Of a stretch of DNA of 64,000 nt, positions 7,537 through 18,106 are shown in pieces; the first letter of the stretch is position 1; each line of letters opens with the position of its first letter. Source of the DNA: Hymenobacter cellulosilyticus (lineage in GTDB: Bacteria; Bacteroidota; Bacteroidia; Cytophagales; Hymenobacteraceae). The DNA lies in assembly GCF_022919215.1 (NCBI RefSeq), contig NZ_CP095046.1:558001-622000 (forward strand), in the 5' to 3' direction. The position numbers and the translations under genes are program-made. The notes beneath the pieces were generated by a model. That model was given only the letters and a program-made list of their open reading frames with translations. It was not told the DNA's origin and searched no databases.

Positions 7537-8142
7537 AAAAAAGGAGTTAGAAAAGTGGAAAATGAAAAAGTGATAGATGTAGTAAGTATCGCTGAGGGGA
7601 ACAGAGAGCCTGCACTCGGATGCCTGGTACAAGGAAGGCGAAGTGGGTAACGCCTAGCAGGGTCAACCGCTACTGCAGGGCAAGACGCCTGGCGTGCATT
7701 CAGCTGGCGTGCTCGATAAGCAAGCGGGTAGATTGATCTGATGCGCGTAACTGCGCGGCAACAATCGACTCTTGGGAGTAATCCTGGAAAGAAGCGTGAA
7801 TTCATCCACCGAACGGCGGGCCTGGCTGAAGAAAAGCCGTAAGGCAAAAGGCAATCAGGTACTGGGAAGGCTGCCCCGAAAGATTGGGTAACAGCGGCGG
7901 GCACACTACCAGCCCGGGCCTAACTAATGCACTAGAGATAATAACTTTATATGCAGTAAACCTATTCATATTAATTTAAAAAAGCAAGCTAGTTTAAATT
8001 AATTTCGACGTTTTTTATTGTGCATACTAAATTAATATCACCACTTTAAATGCGTTTTTCTAATTAAATCAATTAACACATTTAACAATAAATAGTATCA
8101 ATACTTATCCCAAGCACGAATTATATCCTACCGCAAATTATA
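7537..8142. other. Non-coding region upstream of the precursor array
   Basis: About 600 bases between the exporter genes and the first precursor gene. I see no convincing gene; the short open frames here lack family resemblance. The part from about 7930 to 8140 is strongly AT-rich compared with the rest of the window and holds an 11-base perfect inverted repeat (7970-7980 and 7993-8003, loop 12). The precursor promoter and the exporter terminator are expected here, but I could not fix a clear TAnnTTTG-type promoter. Confidence 0.6.
7970..8003. promoter_or_regulatory. AT-rich inverted repeat upstream of precursor operon
   Basis: The arms ATTAATTTAAA (7970-7980) and TTTAAATTAAT (7993-8003) are perfect complements around a 12-base loop and are followed by a T-rich stretch at 8010-8015. 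It could be an operator for a dimeric regulator of the precursor genes or a weak terminator of the exporter operon. The sequence does not decide between these. Confidence 0.4.
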
Positions 8143-9326
8143 TTACTCTTCCCGCAACGAAAGGGCTGGCCGTATACCCGTGGCTAGCTGACTTGGATAG
8201 ACGGCACACAGAGTAACCAGTCCGTAGATAAGACCCAGGCCCAGCGCTATAGCCAGGATATAAACGCCAGCCGGCACATTGAACACGCCCAAAATGGGGA
8301 ACTGAATAACGGCTAATACGCCCAGTGATAAGCCGAAGGTGGTAATGATCAGAATCTCGCCCAGAATCTGACTACTAATAGCACCGGCACTGGCTCCAAT
8401 AGCGCGACGCAGGCCTATTTCGACGCGGCGGCGGCTGATATTGAGCCACATCACGCCGAATATTCCCAAGGCTACGTTCATCGTCAGGAACAGACATACG
8501 ATACCGAGCATGGTGGGCAGGGCCAGTAGCATTTTGAGCTTGGCCAGGCGCTGCTCGCCCAAGGCCAAAATGGTACTGTTTAAAGAAGGATTGGTGGAGT
8601 GAATTTGCGCGGCCAGCTGCTTTTTCAGCGCGGCCCCGGCCCCGGGCGCCACCCGAACGAGCAGGGTCGATAAGGCTTCCGCGGTGTCATTAGGGCTGAC
8701 GTAGAGCATGATGGCGGGACGTGGAGTGCTTAGCTCGCCGCCGGCGCGGTAGGAGTTGGTTACGCCCACTACCTGCCACTCCTCGTTCAGGCCCCGCACG
8801 ATTTTACCGATAGGCGACTTCCCCGGAAACAAAGCGGCGCGGGTTGCCTCCGTAATGACCACTGGCCGGCGAGTAGCAGCTTCGTCGCGGCGGTCAAACC
8901 ACCGGCCTTCGGCTATCTGCAGATCGAGCACGTTTTGCAGCTCGGGCCAGCAAAGTAGATGTCGGTGGTTTCTGAGCGGCGCTTGTTAGTGCCCTCGCCG
9001 GCGTCCAGTTTGATGGTGCCATTGTTGAACGAGAAAGGCGTATTCTCGCCGCTACGGGCCACGCTGCTTACCCCAGGCGTGGACTTGAGGCGCTGCACCA
9101 CTTGCTGCAGGGTAGCAAACTGCTGGCCGGTTTGGTTTCCTTGCTTCAGGCTGATCTGCCACACATCCTGGTACTGAAAGCCCAGAGGCGTCTGGTAGTT
9201 CTGCCGCATGTACAGTATCAGGCTAGTCACGGCAAACACCGCAATAAAGGCCAGGAATATCTCGGTAACCAGCAGGGCATTGGCCCGGCGACGGTTCCAA
9301 ATAAGGGTAAGGAGGTGGCGTATCAT
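8143..9326 (-). CDS. FtsX-like ABC permease, second of the exporter (one apparent base deletion)
   Basis: About 394 residues. There is an N-terminal membrane segment (ALLVTEIFLAFIAVFAVTSL) and a periplasmic MacB-like core. The C-terminal half has the FtsX fold with three membrane segments and a RRRVEIGLRRAIGAS loop, characteristic of MacB-type permeases. The frame breaks at a G run at 8944-8946; restoring one base gives IYFAGPELQNVLDLQIAEG. Its start overlaps the stop of the first permease by 4 bases. The two permeases probably form a heterodimer driven by the ATPase at 10606-11298. I infer export of the mature RiPP; a general drug or lipoprotein substrate is also possible. Confidence 0.82.
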
Positions 9327-10576
9327 ACCTTGAAGTCGGCTTTTAGTGCCTGTACTACAGGCAGTTTCGACATTTTATAAGCTGGGTAAGCCCCCGACAG
9401 CGCCCCAAAAAACAGGGCCGTTAGGATGCCGGCCCCAAACACCCGGGCATTCAGCGCGAAGTCGGAGTAAGGCATAAACTGGCTGTAGTTGAGCAGCATC
9501 AGGGCGCCGGCGGCCAGAGCCAGGCCGAGCAGGCCCCCGAGCAGGGTCAGAAACACGTTCTCGAACAGGAACTGGGCCACCAGCGTCCGGGAAGTAGCGC
9601 CAAAGGCCTTGCGCACCCCGATTTCGGAGGAGCGCTCCAGCATGCGGCTCACGTTCACGTTGACCAGGTTCAGGGCGGGCAGCAACATAAAGAGCAACGC
9701 CATTACCAAGGAAACCTGCACCATGCGCCCTACTCCACCTTCCGCGTCGGCGTTGTTGTTGAAGCGGGCCGTGAGCGAAGCCAGCAGAGTGCGGGCGTAC
9801 GAGTGGACGGCTTTGTACTTTTTGGGGTCGGGCATGGGCACCTGCTCAATGATGCGGGCATACTCCTGCTGGATGGTGGCTACGTCGGCAGGCTTGCTGG
9901 CCAGGGCAATAGCCTGGTAGTTGCCGATATAGGCCGGGTCGCGCAGGTCTTCGTTGGTGGTCGTGATGGGCACCCAGAAGTCGGCGTAGGAGTTGGAGCG
10001 CGAAATGGGCACGTCGCGCACCACACCGACCACGCGGTAGTGTACGGCCCCGGCTTCGAACGTGCGGCCAACCACGCCGGTGCTGGTACCGAAGTACTTA
10101 CGGCTGGTGCTTTCGTTGATAACCGCTACCAGAGCGGCCTCGCGCACTTCGGTGGCGGTATAAGGCCGGCCTTCTACGAAGTTGAAATTCAGCACTTGCC
10201 AAAACTCACTGTCGGTTAGCTTGCGGTCCAGCTTCAGGGTACTTTCCCCCACGTAGGCCTCCACGTTGTTGTAGTTGCCTTCGCTCAGGGAGATTTTCTC
10301 GGGAGTCCGCATGGGCCGCACGTAACGGTCAAGGAAGGAGTAGCCGATAAAGCCGTTGCTTTGTCCTCCCTCCTGGGCCACCAGCTGAATCCGGTTGATG
10401 AATACCAGCCGGTCGACCTGGGTTTCGGGGGTGTGGGGGCCCACGGTATAGTCGAAAATGGCGTAGAGCACCAGCAGCACCATAAGAGTCAGGCTGGTTC
10501 CGAAGAGGCTGATGAAGGTGAAAAACCGCCGCCGCAGCAGCACCTTCCAGGCAATTTTCAGATAATTGAGCAACAT
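9323..10576 (-). CDS. FtsX-like ABC permease, first of the exporter
   Basis: 417 residues in one intact frame. One membrane segment lies near residues 20-42, then a large periplasmic domain, then three C-terminal membrane segments with the loop SSEIGVRKAFGATSRTLVAQ between the first two, as in MacB/FtsX permeases. It is 29 bases downstream of the ATPase gene and overlaps the next permease by 4 bases. It belongs to the tripartite exporter with the adaptor and outer-membrane factor upstream. Confidence 0.88.
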   Translation of the reverse strand: MLLNYLKIAWKVLLRRRFFTFISLFGTSLTLMVLLVLYAIFDYTVGPHTPETQVDRLVFINRIQLVAQEGGQSNGFIGYSFLDRYVRPMRTPEKISLSEGNYNNVEAYVGESTLKLDRKLTDSEFWQVLNFNFVEGRPYTATEVREAALVAVINESTSRKYFGTSTGVVGRTFEAGAVHYRVVGVVRDVPISRSNSYADFWVPITTTNEDLRDPAYIGNYQAIALASKPADVATIQQEYARIIEQVPMPDPKKYKAVHSYARTLLASLTARFNNNADAEGGVGRMVQVSLVMALLFMLLPALNLVNVNVSRMLERSSEIGVRKAFGATSRTLVAQFLFENVFLTLLGGLLGLALAAGALMLLNYSQFMPYSDFALNARVFGAGILTALFFGALSGAYPAYKMSKLPVVQALKADFKV

Positions 10577-10605
10577 AAGATAGGAGTCTAAAACGCGTGC
10601 GGGTT

Positions 10606-11298
<693 letters not shown>

Positions 11299-11352
11299 GG
11301 TAGTAGCGGTAAAGAGGATAGAGATAAAAGAGACGAAGCAGGACCGCCGGCG

Positions 11353-12809
11353 CTATTGCGCAGCCAGGGGCTGTTGCTTTTCAAAATCATATAGGGTGAG
11401 AGCCCGCAGGCGGTAATAGGCCACCCAGCCGGCCCGCAGAGCGGCAATGTAGCTGCGGCGAGCCCCGTCTTTGGCCTGAGAAGCCAGGCTCAGATCGGTC
11501 AGGCTGATGCGGCCGAGCAGGTAGGTGGAGCGGGCAATGTTGTAGCGCTGCTGGGCCACGGAGTCGGCGTGCTGGGCCAGGCGGAGCTGCACGGCCAGCT
11601 GTTGCTGCTGCCCGGCTTCGGTAAGCACGCTTTGGGCAAAGCTGCGCTCTTCCTGGGCTACGGTATGCTGCACCTGGTCGCGGGTGAGCTTGGCGGTCTT
11701 CACCACGGCCTGTCGGTGCCCCAGTCGAGCAACGGTACCGAGAAAGACAGCTTCACCTGCTGCTGATTGCGCAGATCTTGCAGACTATTATTCAATTCCG
11801 GAGCCTGATTGACATAGCCCAGGTTGGCCGAGAGCGTGGCCTGCATACCGGTTGTGCCCCGGGCCTGGGCCACGTCGCGCTCGGCTTCGAGCAAGCGGCG
11901 CTGAAAGGCCAGCATGGCGCTCCGGTGCTGACGGGCCTGCTCCAACGCTACTTCGGGCGCCACTACGGGCTGGGGCACCAAAGCCGGTACGTCTAGGGCC
12001 GGGGCACCGGTAAGCCCGGTGTAGGCCTGGAGCTCCACGGTGGCATTCTGGGCGCTGAGCTGGGCTTGAATCTTGGCTTGCTGAGCATCAAGCAAGTTAA
12101 GCTCAAGTTGCAGTAAGTCGCTCTGGGAAAGGCGGCCCAAGCGGTACCGTTCCTGCCCGATGCGCAGCAACTCGTCGGTAGCCTGGGCATTCTGGCGGGC
12201 CACTTCGGCATTTACCTGCTGCAGCAGCACGTCGAAGTACAATTCGGTAGTGCGCTGGGCAATCTTTTCCCGCTCTTCCAAGAACTGCCGCTGGCTTTCC
12301 TGGTAGCGCAGGGGCTCGATGCGGCGGTTCCAGTGCAACTCGTTGAACTGCCCGATGGGCTGCGTCAGGCCCAGCGTAAATGGCTGACTGTTGTAGCGCT
12401 TGGCCTTGCCGATAAAGTCGTCGTAGCGCAGCACATCGGCTCCCACGATAACCTGGCCCCCGGTCAGACCGATATTCTGCCTGACGGCCAGCCCCACATT
12501 GGAGTTGTTATTCTTGATTTGCCTGAATACAATGGAACCGTCCTCGGGCTGCACTACCGGAGTGATTGTGCTGCTATAGTTAGGCAGGGTGCCCTGCAGG
12601 CCGAGTTGGGGGCGGTACGTAGAGCGGTAGTCGCGCCACTGCCAGTAGCCGATTTCCCGGTCGGTGTTGGCTTGCTTGCCAATGGCTGAGTGATTCAGGG
12701 CCAGGGAAATAACCTCGTCGAGGTTGAGAGGACGGCTGGCCGTTTGGGCCATTACCGCGTGGAAGGGCAGTCCCAGCAGTGCCAGGAAAGGAAGGATCCG
12801 GAATTTCAT
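11353..12809 (-). CDS. TolC-like outer-membrane efflux protein (one apparent base deletion)
   Basis: About 485 residues with a signal peptide (FLALLGLPFHAVMAQ). The sequence has two halves of long helices typical of outer-membrane factors, with RLGRLSQSDLLQLELNLL in the first half and STYLLGRISLTDLSLA in the second. The frame breaks near 11715: a missing base in a CCC run on the coding strand turns DWGTRQAVVKTAKL into an early stop. Restoring it joins two perfect halves. It is 12 bases downstream of the adaptor gene. It provides the outer-membrane exit duct of the exporter. Confidence 0.85.
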
Positions 12810-12821
12810 GGTCGTAGGGCC

Positions 12822-14068
12822 TTACTCGGTGATGCTCAGCTCCGGCGTATCCAGATACTCCTTCATGTCGGACACGATGACCTGCTCACCCTGCCGCAAA
12901 CCACTCACAATCTGCACGTAGTCGAAGTTGCTGTCGCCAAAGCGCACGGTGCGCTGGCTGGCCTTGCCGTCCTTCACCACGAACACCGACTGTTCCTGAC
13001 CGCCCTGGTAGAAAGCGCCGTTCTTCACCCGTACCACGTTGTGGTGGCCTTTGGTAACCACGAATACATCCACGCGCAGGTTGGACCGCAGGGCCGGATG
13101 ATGGTCCTGATCGAGCTGGGCGTAGAAGGTTACCACACCCTTATCCACGGCCGGGCTGATGGTGCTAATCGTGCCGCGCAGGTCGGTGCCGTTGATGCGC
13201 ACTACCACCGGGTCGCCCACGTGCAGAGCATCAGCATAGGCGTCGGAAATGGTAGCCCGCACTTTGAAGCTGCTCAGGTCGGCCACGCGGGCCAATGGGG
13301 CCCCCTGCTCTACTGAGCCCCGATGTCGTCGTTTACCCAGGTCAGTACGCCACCATCCTGGGCGCTGATGGTAGCTTGAGCCAGCTTACCGGCCAGCTCG
13401 GCTATAGCACGGTTCTGAATAGCCATAGTATATCCCAGTTCCCGCACATCGGCCGCGTTGGAGCGTTGTTGGGTCTGAATCTGGCGGGCCAGGCGGTCGG
13501 CTTCCAGCTGAGCTACTTTCAGGTTCAGCTCGGCTTGGCGTACCGTTTCGGCCGTGCCGCCGCCAATTTTGAGCAGTTGCTGCTCATCGCGCAGGTTGGA
13601 CTGCAGGCTTCTTACTTTGGCCGCCTGCACTTCTACCTGAGTCCGTAGGTCGTTCAGGTCGCGCTCCAGGCCGAGCTGCAGCTGGGAGTTTTTGTTGCGG
13701 TTGCGCAGTTGCTCATCGTCCAGCTTGGCCAGGCTCGAAGCGGCAGCTTCTTTGTCCAGCTCCAAGATGGTTTGACCCGGTGCCAAGCGGGCTCCTACTG
13801 CCACGGCTACTCGCCGGATAGTGCTTTGGATGGGGCTGGTAATAACTGCCTCGTGACCGGGAATCAGGATGCCGGCAGCGGTCAGTGAGGCTTCCACATC
13901 CCCTATTTCTACCGGGGCCATCAGGATGACGCTGCGCTGGATACTAGGCTTCAGAAATGAGCGAAAAGCCATTGTACCGCTGAGAAGTATGACCACCAGA
14001 GCCAAGCTAAGCAACCAGCGCCGCCGACTTTTCTGGCTTCTAACTTTGGGAGCTATTAGTCTGTCCAT
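12822..14068 (-). CDS. HlyD/MacA-type periplasmic adaptor (one apparent base deletion)
   Basis: About 415 residues. An N-terminal membrane anchor (LLSLALVVILLSGTMAF) precedes a biotinyl-lipoyl-like domain, a long coiled-coil hairpin (~120-220, rich in Gln/Leu/Arg heptads), and a C-terminal beta-barrel and membrane-proximal part. The frame breaks at the C run 13318-13321; one restored base gives NDDIGGSVEQGAPLARV. It is the first gene of the exporter operon; a 618-base non-coding region lies upstream. It bridges the inner-membrane permeases and the TolC-like duct. Confidence 0.85.
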
Positions 14069-14686
14069 TTGTATAGAAATAATATGATAATATCACCTGC
14101 AACACGTGGGCTCTGTGCGTAAAAAGCCAGCAAGAGCCGATGCGTAATAGCACTAACTATAGATAATCTAACTTTAAAGGGCGCTGGCAGAAAATTAGCT
14201 GCCGGCTGCAAAATCACCTCAGATAATCCAAGGCGCTTAATTAAAAACCCAGCCTGATAATCAGAGCAAGTTTTATCAGAAATAATGCAAGGCGTACTTC
14301 AGGTAATTAAGCAGAACGTACAAAATCGTAACTGCACGCCTATTATAGCTCAGTTGTTTTTGATTGAAAGCAAGCCGTATAATCTGGTTGACAGCCGCCT
14401 AATGCTCTGAAGAAATAAGCAGCTAAGACCTTGCACAGCAGCCGGAGCGCAGCCTATATGCATGCAACAGTGCCACTAAACCTGGCTAGGCTAAGGTAGC
14501 AGAGAAAACCGATAAGGGCTGGGGTAGTGAACCATAGTTGGTATAGATAAGGGCTGTAAAAATCTTCTAACTAGCGTAATTATAATATTGCTCTCAAATA
14601 TGCAGAAACAATTTCAATAAATACAAGAATAGCCGAAATTTATTTTGCCGGATTATTTCTGACCTATTCTTCAAGAACATAATTAC
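14069..14686. other. Non-coding region upstream of exporter operon
   Basis: About 620 bases of AT-rich sequence without a credible gene, repeat or hairpin. It should hold the exporter promoter and the end of the aspartic-protease-like transcript. I cannot point to a clear promoter. Confidence 0.5.
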
Positions 14687-15742
14687 CTATCGTGTAATAG
14701 CTGACAATACCTCAGCTGACTTTACCTCTGCGCTGTTTGGCTGCTCGATAAGGCCAAAACGGCCTCCAGCGGCATCCAGAATAATGGTATGTTGGCGGAA
14801 TGGTTTATTACCCAGCATTCCACCCATACCCGAAGCGCGCATCAGGGCATACTGCCACCACTTCACCCCCTGGATGTAAGTAACGCTGCACAAAGGCAAG
14901 GCAATGTGTTCCAGCTGCAAGCAAGCCTGGGTGGGGGCCGTGTAAGCAGTCAGGGCATGGCCCCAGGAGTTGACGGTGCTGATTTCGACGTTGCCCTTTG
15001 CGCGGGCCCAGGCTTTCCAGCGCTTCTTGCTGGTTATCAGGGCGTAGGCGCTACTGCCCGAATCGAACAGCAATTCCTGCTGCTGGCCCAGCAAGGCAGT
15101 GCTCAACAACACCCGCCGCCGGGGAAAACGCAAGGGTGTAAAAACGGCCTCACGAGCCAGTGCGGCCGGTAACTGGGCCAGCAGATAGAACTGGCGCTGC
15201 TGGTAGTCGAGCACGAGTACCCGATTTTCCAGCACGTCGGCGCCCAGAGTGCCAATGATGAAAGGCTCAGCGCTGTTGGTAGGCAACTCTTCGTCGCCGT
15301 ATTGCAGCAGCCGAATGTGAGCCGCTGCTACGGTAGCCGGGCCGAGCTGGAAGCTGAAATCAGAAATTCCCCCGTTGTCTTCGCTCAGAGTTGACTCCGT
15401 AGCCGGATACGCTGCCCGCAGGGCCGCCACGGAATGCGCGTACAACATGGAGGAAGGCGCGCCGGTATCGAACTGCAGGTAGCAAGTAAGCGGGCAGCCG
15501 GGCAGCTGCACCGGCACGAGCAGGTAAGCGTAAGGCTCGATGGGTAGGGCATCAGCCTCGGGCAGCCACTCAAAGGTGCACAGGGCGGGCAGGTTGCTTA
15601 CCGTGAGCTGGTTGGGGGCCGGTTCAAAGCGCTTGCGCAGGTAATAATACCCACTTAGCCCGCCGAGCACCAGCAGGGCCAGCAGCCCCGAAGCATAGGG
15701 CTTATTGGGGGCTCCGGACGAAGTACGAATTTCGGTAGGCAT
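14687..15742 (-). CDS. Membrane-anchored retropepsin-like aspartic protease
   Basis: 351 residues. A membrane segment at ~19-34 (GLLALLVLGGLSGYYYL) is followed by a periplasmic part with two aspartic-protease-type motifs: FDTGAPSS (Asp92) and LFDSGSSAYAL (~Asp226). Two D(T/S)G motifs in one chain suggest a pepsin-like or duplicated retropepsin fold that can act as a monomer. It is on the same strand as, and upstream of, the exporter. Bacteroidota have several such proteins of unknown function. It might trim an exported peptide, but nothing in the sequence ties it to the cluster except position. Confidence 0.7.
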   Translation of the reverse strand: MPTEIRTSSGAPNKPYASGLLALLVLGGLSGYYYLRKRFEPAPNQLTVSNLPALCTFEWLPEADALPIEPYAYLLVPVQLPGCPLTCYLQFDTGAPSSMLYAHSVAALRAAYPATESTLSEDNGGISDFSFQLGPATVAAAHIRLLQYGDEELPTNSAEPFIIGTLGADVLENRVLVLDYQQRQFYLLAQLPAALAREAVFTPLRFPRRRVLLSTALLGQQQELLFDSGSSAYALITSKKRWKAWARAKGNVEISTVNSWGHALTAYTAPTQACLQLEHIALPLCSVTYIQGVKWWQYALMRASGMGGMLGNKPFRQHTIILDAAGGRFGLIEQPNSAEVKSAEVLSAITR

Positions 15743-15850
15743 ATACTTATTCTATAGAAAAGCGACTGACAGCTACCAGGATAAGCTCCCCGGTAAATGT
15801 TATAGATGCAGCAAGCAAAACCGCTGCGTTGCCCAAGTCAGAAAAGCCGG

Positions 15851-16714
15851 TTAGCTCGCCATGGCGGGCACGGAAACCAAGGCCGCGCGCACGTCTTCGA
15901 GCAGCCACATCGGGGTGCTGGTAGCGCCACAGACGCCAACGGACTGACCGGGCTCAAACCAGGCTAAATCCAACTCCTCGACCTTAGAAATAAAGTGGGT
16001 ATTGGGATTAGCGGCCTTGCAGACCTGGTAAAGCGCTTTGCCATTGCTGCTCTTGGTGCCCGAGACAAATACGATGTGGTCGAAGCGAATGGCGAAGTGG
16101 CGCAGGTCTTTGTCGCGGTTGCTGACTTGGCGGCAGATGGTATCGTTGGCCATTACCGTGTAGCCGCGTTCCTCCAGCTCCTGCTTAATGCGGTAAAAGC
16201 TGTCGGGGCTTTTGGTGGTTTGGCTATAAAGCGTCAGCTCCTGGGGCAGAGAGTGTTGCAGCAGCTGATCCATATTCTCGAACACCACTGCGTTGCCCTG
16301 GGTTTGCCCAAGCAGGCCCTGCACCTCGGCGTGGCCGTGGGTGCCGTAAATAAAGATCTTGTTCTGCTTGTCGTAGCTAGCTTTGATGCGGTTCTGCAGC
16401 TTGAGCACGACCGGGCAGGAAGCATCAATCAGGGTCAAGTTGTTGGTCAGCGCAATACGGTAGGTGCTGGGCGGCTCCCCGTGGGCCCGAATAAGTACCA
16501 TTTCATCGTGCAGCTGGGTAAAGACGTCATAGGTGATTATGCGCAGCCCCAGGGACTTTAGTCGCTCCACCTCTTCTTCGTTGTGCACTATGTCGCCTAG
16601 ACAGTACAGATAGTCTTGGTCATTTAGTATTTCCTCGGCCATCTGAATGGCGTAGGTAACTCCGAAGCAGAAGCCGGAGTCCTGGTCGATACTAACGGTA
16701 AGATTATGTGCCAT
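15851..16714 (-). CDS. ispH: 4-hydroxy-3-methylbut-2-enyl diphosphate reductase (IspH/LytB)
   Basis: 287 residues from the ATG at 16714; an upstream in-frame start at 16756 adds only a hydrophobic stretch not seen in the family. IspH makes IPP and DMAPP in the last step of the MEP isoprenoid pathway using a 4Fe-4S cluster. The three cluster cysteines are present: C16 in GFCFGV, C100 in DASCPVV and C194 in TICRQVSNR. The substrate-pocket GHAEV (Glu130) and SQTTKS are also there. It lies about 9 kb upstream of the isoprenyl-synthase/cyclase fusion on the same strand. It may be the housekeeping copy or an extra one feeding the cluster; only the full genome can tell. Confidence 0.9.
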   Translation of the reverse strand: MAHNLTVSIDQDSGFCFGVTYAIQMAEEILNDQDYLYCLGDIVHNEEEVERLKSLGLRIITYDVFTQLHDEMVLIRAHGEPPSTYRIALTNNLTLIDASCPVVLKLQNRIKASYDKQNKIFIYGTHGHAEVQGLLGQTQGNAVVFENMDQLLQHSLPQELTLYSQTTKSPDSFYRIKQELEERGYTVMANDTICRQVSNRDKDLRHFAIRFDHIVFVSGTKSSNGKALYQVCKAANPNTHFISKVEELDLAWFEPGQSVGVCGATSTPMWLLEDVRAALVSVPAMAS

Positions 16715-16756
16715 GTAATCGGGCTGAATAACGATATAAAGGATAATGATAAGCAC

Positions 16757-17096
16757 TAGCCGTAGTGCGCAAAACGGCTGAAAGACAGACAGCCGGGCAC
16801 TAACCGGGCTGGCTGAATAAGATCAGAAACACTGCTGCTCAGTTGAGAAGCCAGCTAACAGATAGCGTGTTCAGGGAAATGAGTTGCGCGAAATCCCGAC
16901 AGACCGTTGCACAGCCTGGAATATGAGCAGCGGGAAAAGGAAAAGGGGGAAACTACTGGTCGGCAGGTTTCAGGTAGTGGATAGATTGAGGATAAGGATA
17001 GAGTATATATAGCGCTGCAATATAAATTCTTTTTGTCAATTACTGCATTACCTCACAACATTTAACACAGATACTTATATATCAGCCACTTGCCCT
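16757..17096. other. Intergenic region, no gene seen
   Basis: About 340 bases between the IspH gene and the alpha/beta hydrolase gene. No credible open frame, strong hairpin or repeat was found. It presumably carries the IspH promoter. Confidence 0.4.
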
Positions 17097-17909
17097 TCAC
17101 CTGAGCCGACTGCCATTAGTGGGCAGGTAGGATTCCAGAACATTCAGCGTTTCGGTGGGGGCGCTTAACTGTGGGCAATGGCCGCTAATGGGAAGCGTGA
17201 CCAGAGTGGCATCCGGAATAGCGGCTAGCAGATACTCTCCCACTTCGGGAGGTGCTACTAAGTCTTCGGCGCACTGCACAAGCAGGCAGGGAATGCGCAA
17301 TTGGCCCACATCCTGGCGATTATCGGAGAGGAACGTGACGCGGGCAAACTGCCGGGCAATGGCCGGATTGGTCTGGCAGAAGCTGTGGGTAAGCTCGGCG
17401 GCCAGCGTGGGCTGGTCGGGGGTGCCCATAATGAAGGGCGCGAATGTATCGGCCCAGCCCACGTAGTCGGTTTCCATAAAGGCCAGCATGGCTTCCAGGT
17501 CGGGCCGGTCGAAGCCCCCGTAGTAGCTGGTATCGTTGACGTAGCACGGCGAGGGGCACAGCAGCAGCAGCTTCTTAAAACGTTCGGGCTCGGCAATGGC
17601 CGCCAGGGTACCAATCATGGCTCCTACTGAATGGCCAACCAGATACACCTGCTCCAGGCCCAGGTAGTCGCAGATTTCCAGCACATCCTGGGCATAGCCT
17701 TCCAGGGAGGCATATTTGGTGGGTTCGTAGGCAGCCGCAACCGACAAGCCCGCTCCTACGTGGTCGAAAAGCACCAGGGTGAAATGCTCGGCAAAAGCAG
17801 GCGTGAGGTAGCGCCAGATGCTTTGGTCGCAGCCGAAGCCATTGACGAAGAGCAAGGTCTGGGGACCGTGCCCGATGACGTGGACGTTATTTCGGCGCAG
17901 CACATTCAT
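17097..17909 (-). CDS. RsbQ-like alpha/beta hydrolase
   Basis: 270 residues. The start RRNNVHVIGHGPQTLLFVNG and FGCDQSIWRYLTPAF closely resemble RsbQ, the Bacillus stress-signalling hydrolase, and the related KAI2/D14 receptors. The nucleophile is Ser94 in VGHSVGAMIG, the acid probably the Asp in QCAEDLVAPPE, and the base the His in SGHCPQLS. Family knowledge: RsbQ partners a PAS-domain phosphatase, RsbP. No such partner is adjacent here; the next gene is a divergent GH35 enzyme. The substrate is unknown. Confidence 0.82.
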   Translation of the reverse strand: MNVLRRNNVHVIGHGPQTLLFVNGFGCDQSIWRYLTPAFAEHFTLVLFDHVGAGLSVAAAYEPTKYASLEGYAQDVLEICDYLGLEQVYLVGHSVGAMIGTLAAIAEPERFKKLLLLCPSPCYVNDTSYYGGFDRPDLEAMLAFMETDYVGWADTFAPFIMGTPDQPTLAAELTHSFCQTNPAIARQFARVTFLSDNRQDVGQLRIPCLLVQCAEDLVAPPEVGEYLLAAIPDATLVTLPISGHCPQLSAPTETLNVLESYLPTNGSRLR

Positions 17910-18106
17910 AGCAATTCGGTTTCTACTGATTGAATAGAGAATAACCAGCAGTCTTATCGGCGCAAGCCAACTGAATCTTAAGATAATCTATTTAAGTAGA
18001 TTTTTTCTTTTCCGTCCAGTAAAGCGCAGGAGAGTAACGTCAACTCAGGCCGCTAGCTTGGCGGCTAACCGTGCTCATTCGGGCGAATACCTAACGTCAA
18101 TTTGCT

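Noticed and set aside
7537..7904. Open frames on the minus strand upstream of the precursors, and the longer start of copy 4 at 7632
   Set aside because: There is no family resemblance, and the extension is absent from the three other copies.
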